Shown in pieces: positions 8,695 to 18,383 of a DNA stretch of 64,000 bases (position 1 is its first letter; each line of letters opens with the position of its first letter). Made by a program: the position numbers and the translations under genes. The DNA comes from Mycobacterium malmoense (GTDB lineage: Bacteria; Actinomycetota; Actinomycetes; Mycobacteriales; Mycobacteriaceae): NCBI RefSeq assembly GCF_019645855.1, contig NZ_CP080999.1, forward strand, positions 2,480,001-2,544,000, read 5' to 3'. A model generated the notes under the pieces. It was given only the letters and a program-made list of their open reading frames with translations, ran no database searches and was not told the DNA's origin.

Positions 8695-9978
8695 ATGTCT
8701 GCCGGGATCCTCAACGAGCTGGGCTGGCGAGAGTTGATCGCCCAGTCCACCGACCTCGACGCCCTGGCCGCCGAAGCGCGGCGCGGGCCGATGACCGTGT
8801 ACGCCGGCTTCGACCCGACCGCGCCGAGCCTGCACGCCGGGCACCTGGTTCCCCTGCTGGCGTTGCGCCGGTTCCAGCGCGCCGGGCATCGTCCGATCGT
8901 GCTCGCCGGCGGCGCCACCGGCATGATCGGTGACCCGCGCGACGTCGGCGAGCGCAGCCTCAACGAGGCCGACACCGTCGCCGCATGGACCGGGCGGATC
9001 CGCGGACAGCTGGAACGCTTCTTGGAATTCGACGCCTTTGACCCGACCGGCGCCATCGTCGTCAACAACCTGGAGTGGACGGGCCGACTGTCGGCGATCG
9101 AGTTTCTGCGCGACGTCGGCAAGCACTTTTCGGTCAACGTGATGCTGGACCGCGACACCATCCGACGGCGCCTGGAAGGGGAGGGGATCTCCTACACGGA
9201 GTTCAGCTACATGCTGCTGCAGGCCAACGACTACGTCGAGTTGCACCGGCGCCACGGCTGCACGCTGCAGATCGGCGGCTCCGATCAGTGGGGCAACATC
9301 ATCGCCGGCGTCCGCCTGGTCCGCCAGAAGCTGGGCGCGACGGTGCACGCGCTCACGGTCCCGCTGGTGACCGCCGCCGACGGCACCAAGTTCGGCAAGT
9401 CCACCGGCGGCGGCAGCCTGTGGCTGGACCCGCAGATGACCAGCCCGTATGCCTGGTACCAGTACTTCGTCAACACCGTCGACGCCGACGTGATCCGCTA
9501 CCTGCGCTGGTTCACCTTCCTGCCGGCCGAGGAGCTGGCCGAGCTGGAACGCGCGACGGCCGAGCGCCCGCAGCAACGCGCCGCCCAACGGCGGCTGGCC
9601 GCCGAGCTGACCGCTCTGGTGCACGGCGAGGCGGCCACCGAGGCGGCCGAGCACGCCAGCCGGGCGCTGTTCGGGCAGGGCGAGCTGGGCCGCCTGGACG
9701 AGGCGACGCTGGCCGCGGCGCTGCGCGAGACCTCGGTGGCCGAGCTCAAGCCCGGTGGTCCCGACGGGATCGTCGACCTCCTGGTGGCCAGCGGCCTGTC
9801 GGCCAGCAGGGGGGCCGCCCGGCGCACCATCGGCGAGGGCGGCGTCTCGGTCAACAACGTCCGCGTCGACAGCGACGAATGGGTGCCGCGGCCCTCGGAC
9901 TTCCTGCACGGCCGGTGGCTGGTGCTGCGGCGCGGCAAACGCAACATCGCCGGGATCGAAAGGGTCGAGAACGGGTAG
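8695..9978 (+). CDS. tyrS: Tyrosyl-tRNA synthetase
   Basis: A 427-residue class I aminoacyl-tRNA synthetase that charges tRNA-Tyr. YAGFDPTAPSLHAGHLVPL contains the tyrosine pocket and the HIGH-equivalent HAGH; the KMSKS-equivalent is KFGKS. The C-terminal S4 RNA-binding domain (ASRGAARRTIGEGGVSVNN) lies near residues 360-420. The ATG at 8695 gives the usual start MSAGILNELGWRELIAQSTD; an upstream in-frame start overlaps the glycosylase gene and was rejected. Length matches the ~424 of mycobacterial TyrS. Confidence 0.97.
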   Translation: MSAGILNELGWRELIAQSTDLDALAAEARRGPMTVYAGFDPTAPSLHAGHLVPLLALRRFQRAGHRPIVLAGGATGMIGDPRDVGERSLNEADTVAAWTGRIRGQLERFLEFDAFDPTGAIVVNNLEWTGRLSAIEFLRDVGKHFSVNVMLDRDTIRRRLEGEGISYTEFSYMLLQANDYVELHRRHGCTLQIGGSDQWGNIIAGVRLVRQKLGATVHALTVPLVTAADGTKFGKSTGGGSLWLDPQMTSPYAWYQYFVNTVDADVIRYLRWFTFLPAEELAELERATAERPQQRAAQRRLAAELTALVHGEAATEAAEHASRALFGQGELGRLDEATLAAALRETSVAELKPGGPDGIVDLLVASGLSASRGAARRTIGEGGVSVNNVRVDSDEWVPRPSDFLHGRWLVLRRGKRNIAGIERVENG

Positions 9979-10039
9979 CCAGCGCAAAACGCGTTGGTGC
10001 GCAAACCTTTACCTCACCGTGTCGTCGATGTGATCGTCG

Positions 10040-10420
10040 TTGGCCACTGTTATCACGGTGAGATTGGCGACACGTGTGCAACTAGCCGGCCTGCGGTTCG
10101 TGGGGGTGAGCACGGGCCTGGCCGCGTTGGTTGCGGCGCCGGCGGCGCCCGTGCGCGCCGACATGATGGGCAACGCGTTTCTGGTGGCTCTCGCGAATGC
10201 CGGCGTCTCCTATTCACAACCGGCGAGCGCGACGGCGTTGGGGCAGTCGGTGTGCCCGATGGTCGTCCAGCCGGGTGGGTCGTTCGACTCGGTTACCGCC
10301 AAAATGGCCGACGGCCACGGAATGTCGTACGATGCGGCGGGCGTGTTCACCCTCATCGCGATCGCCACGTATTGCCCGGCGGTGATGCAGCCGCTGCTGC
10401 CGCACCGGCTGCAGGCCTAG
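10040..10420 (+). CDS. Secreted DUF732 protein (LprJ position)
   Basis: A 126-residue secreted protein. An N-terminal signal peptide ends near VRADMMGN, and a DUF732 domain follows (FLVALANAGVSYSQPASATALGQSVCPMV, then GMSYDAAGVFTLIAIATYCP) with the two conserved cysteines. It occupies the position of M. tuberculosis LprJ (Rv1690), but I see no lipobox cysteine at the cleavage site, so it would be secreted or periplasmic rather than lipid-anchored. Function of DUF732 is unknown. The start may be the ATG at 10040 or the GTG near 10061. Confidence 0.8.
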   Translation: MATVITVRLATRVQLAGLRFVGVSTGLAALVAAPAAPVRADMMGNAFLVALANAGVSYSQPASATALGQSVCPMVVQPGGSFDSVTAKMADGHGMSYDAAGVFTLIAIATYCPAVMQPLLPHRLQA

Positions 10421-10483
10421 CCTTGGCCCAGCCTTGTTGTAGGCCCGGCCCGGCGCCACGAACGTGCCCGTATCCTTTCGAGA

Positions 10484-11266
10484 GTGGTCGACGACAGGCA
10501 GAGGCACGACGGTGAGCGACGACCGCGCCCGGCGGCCGGCGGCTGGTCGGGACCTGGCCGGGCGCGCCCGGTTCAACCGCAAAACGCCGGCCACAATGCC
10601 CAACACGACGGGCCCCCGGTACCGGCCAGCGTGGACGCCAGGCAGCTGGCACCCGAAATCCGCCGCGAGCTGAGCACCTTGGACCGTGCCACGGCCGACG
10701 CGGTGGCGCGCCACCTGGTCGCCGCCGGTGAGCTGATCGACGAGGACCCGGAAACCGCGCTGAGTCATGCCCGCGCGGCGCGGGCCCGATCCAGCAGGAT
10801 CGCCGCGGTCCGCGAAGCCGTCGGAATCGCCGCCTACCGCTGCGGCGACTGGGCCCAGGCGCTGGCCGAATTGCGCGCGGCCCGCCGCATGGGCAGCAAG
10901 TCCGCATTGCTTGCGCTGATCGCCGATTGCGAACGCGGACTTGGCCGTCCAGAGCGGGCGATCGAACTGGCGCGTGGACCCGAGGCGGCGCAGCTGTCCG
11001 GTGACGATGCCGACGAGTTGCGCATCGTGGCCGCCGGCGCGCGCGCGGACCTCGGGCAGCTGGAGCGGGCGTTGACCATCTTGGCCACGCCGCAGCTGGA
11101 CCCTAGCCGCAGGGGCTCGACGGCGGCGCGGTTGTTCTACGCCTACGCGGACACGCTGCTGGCGCTTGGCCGCGACGACGAGGCGCTGCAATGGTTCCTG
11201 CGCTCCGCGGCCGCCGACACCGAAGGCGTCACCGACGCCGAAGATCGGGTCAGCGAACTGGGCTGA
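10484..11266 (+). CDS. Conserved TPR-like helical protein (Rv1691-like)
   Basis: A 260-residue protein starting at GTG 10484. The first ~55 residues are basic and Gly/Pro-rich, likely disordered. From residue 60 it is helical repeats resembling tetratricopeptides (ALSHARAARARSSRIAAVREAVG, CGDWAQALAELRAARRMG, LGRDDEALQWFLRSAA). Such domains mediate protein contacts; the partner is unknown. It ends one base before the phosphatase ATG and heads a run of tightly packed genes through xerD. Confidence 0.8.
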   Translation: MVDDRQRHDGERRPRPAAGGWSGPGRARPVQPQNAGHNAQHDGPPVPASVDARQLAPEIRRELSTLDRATADAVARHLVAAGELIDEDPETALSHARAARARSSRIAAVREAVGIAAYRCGDWAQALAELRAARRMGSKSALLALIADCERGLGRPERAIELARGPEAAQLSGDDADELRIVAAGARADLGQLERALTILATPQLDPSRRGSTAARLFYAYADTLLALGRDDEALQWFLRSAAADTEGVTDAEDRVSELG

Positions 11267-11267
11267 C

Positions 11268-12272
11268 ATGAAAAGCATTGCGCAGCAATATGATTGCCTG
11301 CTGATAGATCTGGACGGGACGGTATTTCGCGGCGCTCAGCCCACCGACGGCGCGGTGCAGTCGCTGGACAAGGTACACAGCCGCAAGCTCTACATCACCA
11401 ACAACGCCTCGCGCAGCGCCGACGAGGTGGCGTCGCACCTGCGCGAGCTGGGCTTCAGCGCCACCGGCGAGGACGTCGTCACCAGCGCGCAGAGCGCGGC
11501 GAAGCTGCTGGCCGATCAGTTGCCGCCGGAGTCCCGAGTGCTGATCGTGGGCACCGAAGCGCTGGCCAACGAGATCGCCGCCGTCGGATTGCGTCCCGTG
11601 CGCCGGTACGACGACAACCCGGTCGCCGTCGTCCAGGGCCTCTCCGCGACCATCGGCTGGTCCGACCTTGCCGAGGCCGCCCTGGCCATCCGGGCCGGCG
11701 CGCTGTGGGTCGCGACCAACGTCGACGTCACCCTGCCCACCGAACGTGGTCTGCTGCCTGGGAACGGGTCGCTGGTGGCCGCGCTGCGGGCGGCCACCGG
11801 CGCCGAGCCGCGGGTGGCGGGCAAACCGGCGCCGCGACTGCTGGACGATGCGGTGGCCCGCGGCGACTTCCGGGCGCCCCTGGTGATCGGCGACCGATTG
11901 GACACCGACATCGAGGGCGCCAACGCGGCCAAGCTGCCCAGCCTGATGGTGCTCACCGGGGTTAGCACCGCGCGGGACGCGGTGTACGCCGAACCGGTCC
12001 GCCGGCCCACCTACATCGGCCACGACCTGCGTTCGCTGCACCAGGACGCCCAGCGGCTCGCGGTGCGGCCGCAGCCGGGCTGGCGCGTCGACGTCGGCGA
12101 CAAGGCGGTGACGGTCAGCGTCAACGGCGTGGATGACGGTGACGGGCTGTCGGTCGTCCGCGCCGTCGCCAGCGCGGTATGGGGTGCCGGCAACCGGCCC
12201 CTGCGCGTCGCGGCCGCCGACGACCGGGCCCGCGACGCGCTGCGGCGCTGGTCGCTGGTGCGCGGCGACTGA
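11268..12272 (+). CDS. HAD-IIA family phosphatase, glycerol-3-phosphate phosphatase (Rv1692-like)
   Basis: A 334-residue HAD hydrolase of the NagD/PGP subfamily. Motif I is LLIDLDGTVFRG with the nucleophilic and acid/base aspartates, motif II is LYITNNASRS, and motif IV is LVIGDRLDTDIEGA. The last ~70 residues form a C-terminal extension. The M. tuberculosis homologue Rv1692 is reported to dephosphorylate glycerol 3-phosphate during recycling of glycerophospholipid head groups; I transfer this by synteny and motif match. The ATG at 11268 lies just after the stop of the TPR-like gene, so translation is probably coupled. Confidence 0.9.
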   Translation: MKSIAQQYDCLLIDLDGTVFRGAQPTDGAVQSLDKVHSRKLYITNNASRSADEVASHLRELGFSATGEDVVTSAQSAAKLLADQLPPESRVLIVGTEALANEIAAVGLRPVRRYDDNPVAVVQGLSATIGWSDLAEAALAIRAGALWVATNVDVTLPTERGLLPGNGSLVAALRAATGAEPRVAGKPAPRLLDDAVARGDFRAPLVIGDRLDTDIEGANAAKLPSLMVLTGVSTARDAVYAEPVRRPTYIGHDLRSLHQDAQRLAVRPQPGWRVDVGDKAVTVSVNGVDDGDGLSVVRAVASAVWGAGNRPLRVAAADDRARDALRRWSLVRGD

Positions 12273-12295
12273 GGGGTGACTACCGTAGGAGCGCA

Positions 12296-12490
12296 ATGAC
12301 TATCGATCCCGATCAGATTCGCGCCGAAATCGACGCCCTGCTTGCCCGGCTGCCAGACGCCGGGGACCCGGAAAACCCCGAAAACCCCGGGCACCAGCCG
12401 TCGCTCGCCGAGCTCGAAGAGATAGCGCGGCGCCTTTCCGACGCGCACGACGTGCTGCTGCAGGCGCTGGAGTCGGCGGAGAAGGGCTGA
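12296..12490 (+). CDS. Small conserved acidic protein (Rv1693-like)
   Basis: A 64-residue acidic protein, MTIDPDQIRAEIDALLARLP followed by a repeated ENPEN linker and the helix PSLAELEEIARRLSDAHDVLL. It is predicted to be two helices joined by a flexible segment. I know no function. The position, between the phosphatase and tlyA, matches Rv1693. The start ATG is 23 bases after the previous stop, and the gene ends eight bases before tlyA. Confidence 0.78.
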   Translation: MTIDPDQIRAEIDALLARLPDAGDPENPENPGHQPSLAELEEIARRLSDAHDVLLQALESAEKG

Positions 12491-12498
12491 GTGCGGCG

Positions 12499-13308
12499 GT
12501 GGCACGACGCGCCCGCGTTGACGCCGAGCTCGTCCGCCGCGGGCTCGCGCGATCTCGCCAGCAGGCCGCGGAGCTGATCGGCGCCGGGAAGGTCAGCATC
12601 GACGGCCTGCCGGCACGCAAGCCCGGCACCGCCGTCGCCGTCACCGCCGCCCTGACCGTCGCGGACGGCGACGAACGCGGCTGGGTGTCGCGCGGGGCGC
12701 ACAAACTCATCGGCGCGCTGGACGCCTTCGGGATCGAAGTCGAGGGCCGCCGCTGCCTGGACGCCGGCGCGTCGACGGGCGGGTTCACCGAGGTGCTGCT
12801 GGATCGCGGGGCCGCCGAGGTGGTGGCCGCGGACGTCGGCTACGGCCAGCTGGCCTGGCCGCTGCGCCGTGATCCGCGGGTGATCGTCGTCGAGCGCACC
12901 AACGTCCGTGACCTGGCGCCCGAGGCGATCGGCGGGCCGGTCGACCTGGTGGTGGCCGACCTGTCGTTCATCTCGCTGGCCACCGTGTTGCCGGCGCTGG
13001 TTGGGTGTGCCTGGCCGAGCGCGGATATCGTTCCCATGGTGAAACCGCAGTTTGAAGTGGGGAAGGGCCAGGTCGGCGCCGGCGGAGTGGTCCACGACCC
13101 CGGCCTGCGCGCCGGCGCGGTGCTGGCCGTCGCGCGCCGCGCCGGGGAGCTGGGCTGGCACACCGTCGGCGTGGCCGCCAGCCCGCTGCCGGGCCCGTCG
13201 GGCAACGTCGAATACTTCCTGTGGCTGCGCGCCCGGACGGATCGTCCGTTATCTGACGACGGGCTGGTGGACGCGGTGCAGCGCGCGGTTTCGGAGGGCC
13301 CGCAGTGA
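12499..13308 (+). CDS. tlyA: TlyA rRNA 2'-O-methyltransferase
   Basis: A 269-residue protein with an N-terminal S4 RNA-binding domain (RARVDAELVRRGLARSRQQA) and an FtsJ-like Rossmann methyltransferase. The SAM loop is CLDAGASTGGFTEVLLDRG and a conserved aspartate lies in LVVADLSFISL. TlyA methylates a cytidine in 16S and one in 23S rRNA, and its loss gives capreomycin/viomycin resistance in mycobacteria. GTG start. The last four bases overlap nadK. Confidence 0.95.
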   Translation: MARRARVDAELVRRGLARSRQQAAELIGAGKVSIDGLPARKPGTAVAVTAALTVADGDERGWVSRGAHKLIGALDAFGIEVEGRRCLDAGASTGGFTEVLLDRGAAEVVAADVGYGQLAWPLRRDPRVIVVERTNVRDLAPEAIGGPVDLVVADLSFISLATVLPALVGCAWPSADIVPMVKPQFEVGKGQVGAGGVVHDPGLRAGAVLAVARRAGELGWHTVGVAASPLPGPSGNVEYFLWLRARTDRPLSDDGLVDAVQRAVSEGPQ

Positions 13309-14240
13309 GTTCTCAAAAGACCGATCCCCGTACCGTCCTGATGGTGGTACACACCGGCCGCGACGAAGCGACCGAGACCGCACGACGCGTGGAAAAAGTC
13401 CTGGGCGACAACGGAATTGCGCTTCGCATGCTGTCCGCCGAGGCGGTCGACAGGGGGCCGCTGCACCTGGCTCCCGACGACATGCGGGCGATGGGCGTCG
13501 AAATCGAGGTCGTCGACGCGGCCCCGGACGCCGCCGACGGCTGCGAACTGGTGCTGGTGCTTGGCGGCGACGGCACCTTCCTGCGGGCGGCCGAACTGGC
13601 CCGAAACGCCAGGATTCCGGTCCTGGGCGTCAATCTGGGCCGGATCGGTTTCCTGGCCGAGGCCGAGGCCGAGCACATCGACCGCGTGCTCGAGCACGTC
13701 GTCGCGCGCGACTACCGGGTGGAAGACCGCATGACGCTCGATGTGGCCGTGCGCCACAAAGGCCGCGTCGCCGACCATGGATGGGCGCTCAACGAGGTCA
13801 GCCTGGAAAAGGGGCCGCGGCTGGGCGTGCTCGGAGTGGTCGTCGAGATCGACGGGCGGCCGGTGTCGGCGTTCGGCTGCGACGGGGTGCTGGTGTCGAC
13901 GCCTACCGGATCCACCGCCTACGCGTTCTCCGCGGGCGGCCCGGTGTTGTGGCCGGACCTCGAAGCGATCCTGGTGGTACCCAACAACGCCCACGCGCTG
14001 TTCGGCCGCCCGATGGTCACCAGCCCCAAAGCCACCATCGCGATCGAAATAGAGGCGGACGGCAACGACGCCCTGGTGTTCTGCGACGGCCGCCGCGAAA
14101 TGCTGATACCGGCCGGCAGCCGGATCGAGGTGAGACGTTGTGAGATACCCGTGAAGTGGGCGCGCCTGGACAGCGCGCCGTTCACCGACCGGCTGGTGCG
14201 CAAATTCCGGTTGCCGGTGACCGGTTGGCGCGGGAAGTAA
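13305..14240 (+). CDS. nadK: NAD kinase
   Basis: A 311-residue NAD kinase, which makes NADP from NAD with ATP or polyphosphate. The signature VLVLGGDGTFLRAAEL carries the GGDG motif, LGVNLGRIGFLAE follows, and DGVLVSTPTGSTAYAFSAGGP is the second conserved block. It starts with GTG overlapping the tlyA stop (GTGA), and recN begins 12 bases after its end. Confidence 0.97.
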   Translation: MSSQKTDPRTVLMVVHTGRDEATETARRVEKVLGDNGIALRMLSAEAVDRGPLHLAPDDMRAMGVEIEVVDAAPDAADGCELVLVLGGDGTFLRAAELARNARIPVLGVNLGRIGFLAEAEAEHIDRVLEHVVARDYRVEDRMTLDVAVRHKGRVADHGWALNEVSLEKGPRLGVLGVVVEIDGRPVSAFGCDGVLVSTPTGSTAYAFSAGGPVLWPDLEAILVVPNNAHALFGRPMVTSPKATIAIEIEADGNDALVFCDGRREMLIPAGSRIEVRRCEIPVKWARLDSAPFTDRLVRKFRLPVTGWRGK

Positions 14241-14252
14241 CGGCACGCCCTG

Positions 14253-16013
14253 GTGCTGACCGAAATCCGCATCGAGTCGCTGGGCGCCATCAGCGTCGCC
14301 ACCGCGGAGTTCGGCCGCGGGCTGACGGTGCTCACCGGTGAGACCGGCACCGGCAAGACGATGGTGGTGACCGGCCTGCACCTGCTCGGTGGCGCCCGCG
14401 CCGACGCGACCCGGGTCCGGTCGGGAGCCGACCGGGCGATCGTCGAAGGTCGTTTCGCGACAACCGATCTCGACGACGCCGCGGCCGCCCAGCTGGACGA
14501 GATGCTGGAGGCGTCGGGGGCCGAGCGCGACGAGGACGGCAGCGTGATCGCGCTGCGCTCGGTCAGCCGCGACGGACCGTCGCGTGCCTACTTGGGTGGC
14601 CGCGGCGTGCCCGCCAAGTCGCTGAGCGGTTTCACCGCCGAACTACTGACCCTGCATGGCCAAAACGACCAGCTGCGGTTGATGCGGCCCGAGGAACAAC
14701 GCGGTGCGCTGGACCGCTTCGCGGGCGCCGGTGCCGCGTGCGAGCGCTACCGCAAGCTGCGCGACGCGTGGCTGTCGGCGCGGCGCGACCTCATCGACCG
14801 CCGCGACCGGGGCCGCGAACTCGCCCAGGAGGCGGATCGGTTGAAATTCGCGCTCAACGAGATCGACGCCGTCGACCCGCAACCCGGGGAAGATGACGAG
14901 CTGGTCGCCGATATCCTGCGCCTCTCCGAACTGGACACGCTGCGTGAGGCCGCGGCCACGGCGCGCGCGGCGTTGGCTGTCGACGACGCGGACGCGCTCG
15001 GCCAAAGCGCCACCGACAGCCTGGGGAAGGCAAGGGCCGCACTGGAATCCACCGACGACGCGACACTGCAGGCATTGGCTGGCCAGATCGGCGAGGCGCT
15101 GACCGTGATCGTCGACGCGGCCCGCGAACTCGGCGGCTTTCTGGACGCGCTGCCGGCCGATGCCAGCGCGCTGGAATCCAAGCTCGCCCGTCAGGCCCAA
15201 CTGCGCGCGCTGACCCGCAAGTACGCCGCGGACATCGACGGGGTGCTGCGATGGGCGTGTGAGTCACGGGAACGGCTGGCGCAACTCGACGCCTCCGAAG
15301 GAGGGGTAGCGGCGCTGGAACGCCGCGTCGACGAGCTGGCACGCGAATTATGCGAAGCCGCAGTCGATCTCAGCGAGGTTCGGCGCAAGGCCGCCAAACG
15401 CCTCGCCAAAGCGGTGACCGCGGAGCTGTCCGCCCTGGCGATGGCCGACGCCGTCTTCACCATCGGCGTGACCACCGATGTCGCGACCGGTCCGGATGAT
15501 GCCGCCACGCTCAGGCTGCCCTCCGGCGAGCTGGCCCGGGCGGGCGGCGACGGCGTGGACCAGGTCGAGTTCGGCTTCGCGGCGCACCGCGGGATGACCG
15601 TGCTGCCGCTGGCCAAGAGCGCGTCCGGTGGCGAGCTGTCCCGGGTGATGCTGGCGCTGGAAGTGGTGCTGGCCACGTCGCGAAAGCAGGCCGCCGGCAC
15701 CACGATGGTGTTCGACGAGGTCGACGCCGGCGTCGGCGGCTGGGCCGCGGTGCAGATCGGGCGGCGGCTGGCCCGGCTGGCCCGCACCCACCAGGTCATC
15801 GTCGTCACCCACTTGCCGCAGGTCGCGGCCTATGCCGACGTGCACCTGGTGGTGCACGGCGAGGGGCCCAAAGGGGCCAGCGGGGTGCGGCCGGTGACCG
15901 GCGACGACCGGGTGGCCGAGCTGGCGCGGATGCTGGCCGGGCTGGGCGAATCCGACAGCGGTCGCGCCCACGCCCGCGAACTGCTCGACGCGGCACAAAA
16001 GGACCAGATCTAA
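14253..16013 (+). CDS. recN: DNA repair ATPase RecN
   Basis: A 586-residue SMC-like ATPase used in recombinational repair of double-strand breaks. N-terminal Walker A is LTGETGTGKTMVV; LLTLHGQNDQLRLMRPEEQR is the conserved RecN block; the middle (about 160-380) is coiled coil; the C-terminal signature KSASGGELSRVMLALE and Walker B TTMVFDEVDAGVGG complete the site. GTG start at 14253. It sits inside the run, so any damage control would act on an upstream promoter; I see no LexA box nearby. Confidence 0.96.
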   Translation: MLTEIRIESLGAISVATAEFGRGLTVLTGETGTGKTMVVTGLHLLGGARADATRVRSGADRAIVEGRFATTDLDDAAAAQLDEMLEASGAERDEDGSVIALRSVSRDGPSRAYLGGRGVPAKSLSGFTAELLTLHGQNDQLRLMRPEEQRGALDRFAGAGAACERYRKLRDAWLSARRDLIDRRDRGRELAQEADRLKFALNEIDAVDPQPGEDDELVADILRLSELDTLREAAATARAALAVDDADALGQSATDSLGKARAALESTDDATLQALAGQIGEALTVIVDAARELGGFLDALPADASALESKLARQAQLRALTRKYAADIDGVLRWACESRERLAQLDASEGGVAALERRVDELARELCEAAVDLSEVRRKAAKRLAKAVTAELSALAMADAVFTIGVTTDVATGPDDAATLRLPSGELARAGGDGVDQVEFGFAAHRGMTVLPLAKSASGGELSRVMLALEVVLATSRKQAAGTTMVFDEVDAGVGGWAAVQIGRRLARLARTHQVIVVTHLPQVAAYADVHLVVHGEGPKGASGVRPVTGDDRVAELARMLAGLGESDSGRAHARELLDAAQKDQI

Positions 16014-16222
16014 TACCGCGAGCGTGGGCACCGGCCCACCGGCGAGCGTGCGTGTTTGTACGCCGACACGCCGCAAAGCCTGTACAACTGCGCACCCTCG
16101 CCGACCGAGTCGATGCCCACACGTTATTCATCTGTGACAGCTGTGACTATAGATAACTTCTGAGGCTGGTGTTACGGCGCGCCTCCCCGCCTCACCCGTG
16201 CTTCGCGGACAGAATCGCCCCC

Positions 16223-17404
16223 ATGAAGATGTCAGGGCTGCTATCGCGTAACACCGCCCGGCCGGGCCTTGTCGGCACCGCGCGGGTCGACCGGAACATC
16301 GACCGCTTGTTACGCAGGGTCTGCCCCGGCGACATCGTGGTGCTCGACGTCCTGGATCTGGACCGCATCACCGCGGACGCGCTGGTCGAAGCCGACATCG
16401 CCGCTGTCGTCAACGCCTCACCGTCGGTCTCGGGCCGCTATCCCAATCTCGGCCCCGAGGTGTTGGTCAACAACGGGGTGACCCTGATCGACGAGACCGG
16501 GCCGGACGTTTTCAAGAAGGTCAAGGACGGTGCCAAGGTTCGCCTGTACGAAGGCGGGGTGTATTCCGGCGACCGCCGGCTGGTCCGCGGCACCCAACGC
16601 ACCGACCACGACATCGCCGACCTGATGCGCGAGGCCAAAAGCGGGCTGGCCGCCCACCTGGAGGCGTTCGCCGGCAACACGATTGAGTTCATCAAGAGCG
16701 AAAGCCCGCTGTTGATCGACGGCATCGGAATCCCCGACGTCGACGTCGACCTGCGCCGGCGGCACGTGGTGATCGTCGCCGACGAGCCCAGCGCCGAGGA
16801 CGACCTGAAGTCCCTCAAGCCGTTCATCAAGGAGTACCAGCCGGCGCTCATCGGTGTGGGCACTGGCGCGGATGTGTTGCGGAAGGCCGGTTATCGACCC
16901 CAGATCATCGTCGGTGACCCCGACCAGATCAGCACCGAAACCCTCAAGTGCGGTGCCCAGGTCGTGCTGCCCGCCGACGCCGACGGCCACGCGCCCGGTT
17001 TGGAACGAATCCAGGATCTCGGCGTCGGGGCGATGACCTTTCCGGCCGCGGGTTCCGCGGTCGATCTGGCCCTGCTGCTGGCCGACCACCACGGCGCCGC
17101 GCTGCTCGTGACGGCCGGCCACACCGCCAACATCGAGACGTTCTTCGACCGGACCCGCGCGCAAAGCAACCCCTCGACGTTTTTGACCAGGCTCCGGGTA
17201 GGGGAGAAGGTGGTCGATGCCAAGGCCGTTGCCACCTTGTACCGCAACCACATCTCGGCGGGCGCGATTGCGCTCTTGGCGCTGACGATGCTGATCGCGG
17301 TCATCGTCGCCCTGTGGGTGTCGCGCACCGACGGCGTGGTGCTGCACTGGATCGTCCAATACTGGGACCGCTTCTCCCTCTGGGTGCAGCACTTGGTCAC
17401 CTAA
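16223..17404 (+). CDS. steA: SteA-like conserved membrane protein (Rv1697-like)
   Basis: A 393-residue protein, the length I recall for Rv1697. The cytosolic part resembles a thiamin-pyrophosphokinase-like/DUF fold (DIVVLDVLDLDRITADALVEA, then QIIVGDPDQIS), and a single membrane helix lies near the C-terminus (AIALLALTMLIAVIVALWV). In Corynebacterium the homologous pair SteA-SteB is reported to act in daughter-cell separation. Here, too, the partner gene follows 25 bases later. I used the ATG at 16223; the ATG two codons on is also possible. Confidence 0.85.
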   Translation: MKMSGLLSRNTARPGLVGTARVDRNIDRLLRRVCPGDIVVLDVLDLDRITADALVEADIAAVVNASPSVSGRYPNLGPEVLVNNGVTLIDETGPDVFKKVKDGAKVRLYEGGVYSGDRRLVRGTQRTDHDIADLMREAKSGLAAHLEAFAGNTIEFIKSESPLLIDGIGIPDVDVDLRRRHVVIVADEPSAEDDLKSLKPFIKEYQPALIGVGTGADVLRKAGYRPQIIVGDPDQISTETLKCGAQVVLPADADGHAPGLERIQDLGVGAMTFPAAGSAVDLALLLADHHGAALLVTAGHTANIETFFDRTRAQSNPSTFLTRLRVGEKVVDAKAVATLYRNHISAGAIALLALTMLIAVIVALWVSRTDGVVLHWIVQYWDRFSLWVQHLVT

Positions 17405-17429
17405 GTCTTTTTCGAGGACGGTGCGTTAA

Positions 17430-18383
17430 ATGATCTCGTTACGCCAACACGCGTTATCGTTGGCTGCCGTCTTTTTGGCGTTGGCCGTGGGAGTCGTGCT
17501 GGGTTCCGGCTTCTTGTCGGACACCCTGCTGTCCAGCCTGCGTGACGAGAAGCGCGACCTGTACAGCCAGATCAGCGGGCTCAACGACCAGAAGAACGCG
17601 CTCAACGAAAAGCTCACTGCAGCAAATAATTTCGATAATCAACTGGCCGGACGGATAGTGCACGACGCGCTCGGTGGCAAATCGGTGGTCGTGTTTCGCA
17701 CCCCGGACGCAAAAGACGACGATGTTGCCGCGGTGTCGAAGTTCATCGACCAGGCCGGCGGCACGGTCACCGGGACGGTGTCGCTGACGCAGGAGTTCGT
17801 CGACGCCAACTCCGCGGAAAAACTGCGGACCGTGGTGAACTCGTCGATCCTGCCCGCCGGTCAGCAGCTGAGCACCAAGCTCGTCGACCAAGGTTCGCAG
17901 GCCGGTGACCTGCTGGGCATCGCCTTGTTGATCAACGCCAACCCGGCCACGCCGCCCGTCTCAGAGGTCCAAGACCCCCAGCGCGATACCGTGCTGGCGT
18001 CGCTGCGTGACACGGGATTCATCACCTATCAGCCCACCGATCACATCGCGGCGGCAAACGCCGCGCTGGTCATTACCGGCGGTGGGTTACCCCAGGATGC
18101 CGGCAATCAGGGCGTCAGCGTGGCCCGATTCTCCGCGGCGCTGGCGCCGCACGGTTCGGGCACCCTGCTCGCCGGGCGCGACGGTTCGGCAACCGGAGGC
18201 GCCGCGGTCGCCGTGACCCGCGCCGACGCCGGCATGTCCTCGGCGGTCAGCACCGTGGATGACATCGACACCGCACCCGGGCGGATCACCGCTGTGCTGG
18301 GCCTGCACGATCTCATCAATGGCGGCCACGTCGGGCAGTACGGCACCGGTCACGGGGCGACGTCGATCACGGTGCCCCAGTAA
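17430..18383 (+). CDS. mctB: MctB/SteB: copper-efflux channel or cell-separation protein (Rv1698-like)
   Basis: A 317-residue protein with an N-terminal membrane helix or uncleaved signal (HALSLAAVFLALAVGVVLGSG), a coiled coil (LRDEKRDLYSQISGLNDQKNALNEKL) and a periplasmic alpha/beta domain. Rv1698 has been reported as an outer-membrane channel needed for copper homeostasis, while the corynebacterial homologue SteB is linked to septal peptidoglycan; both are published roles of the family and sequence cannot choose. Adjacent to SteA, which favours the second. After its stop is a run of degenerate 10-base repeats (CAGTAAGG-like). Confidence 0.87.
   Translation: MISLRQHALSLAAVFLALAVGVVLGSGFLSDTLLSSLRDEKRDLYSQISGLNDQKNALNEKLTAANNFDNQLAGRIVHDALGGKSVVVFRTPDAKDDDVAAVSKFIDQAGGTVTGTVSLTQEFVDANSAEKLRTVVNSSILPAGQQLSTKLVDQGSQAGDLLGIALLINANPATPPVSEVQDPQRDTVLASLRDTGFITYQPTDHIAAANAALVITGGGLPQDAGNQGVSVARFSAALAPHGSGTLLAGRDGSATGGAAVAVTRADAGMSSAVSTVDDIDTAPGRITAVLGLHDLINGGHVGQYGTGHGATSITVPQ

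Noticed and set aside
8680..9987. 435-codon minus-strand frame opposite tyrS
   Set aside because: Shadow of tyrS, no recognisable domain.
16120..16160. Promoter before steA (TTATTC with TATAGA at 17-base spacing)
   Set aside because: The -35 box is poor and alternative -10 placements exist; too weak to annotate.
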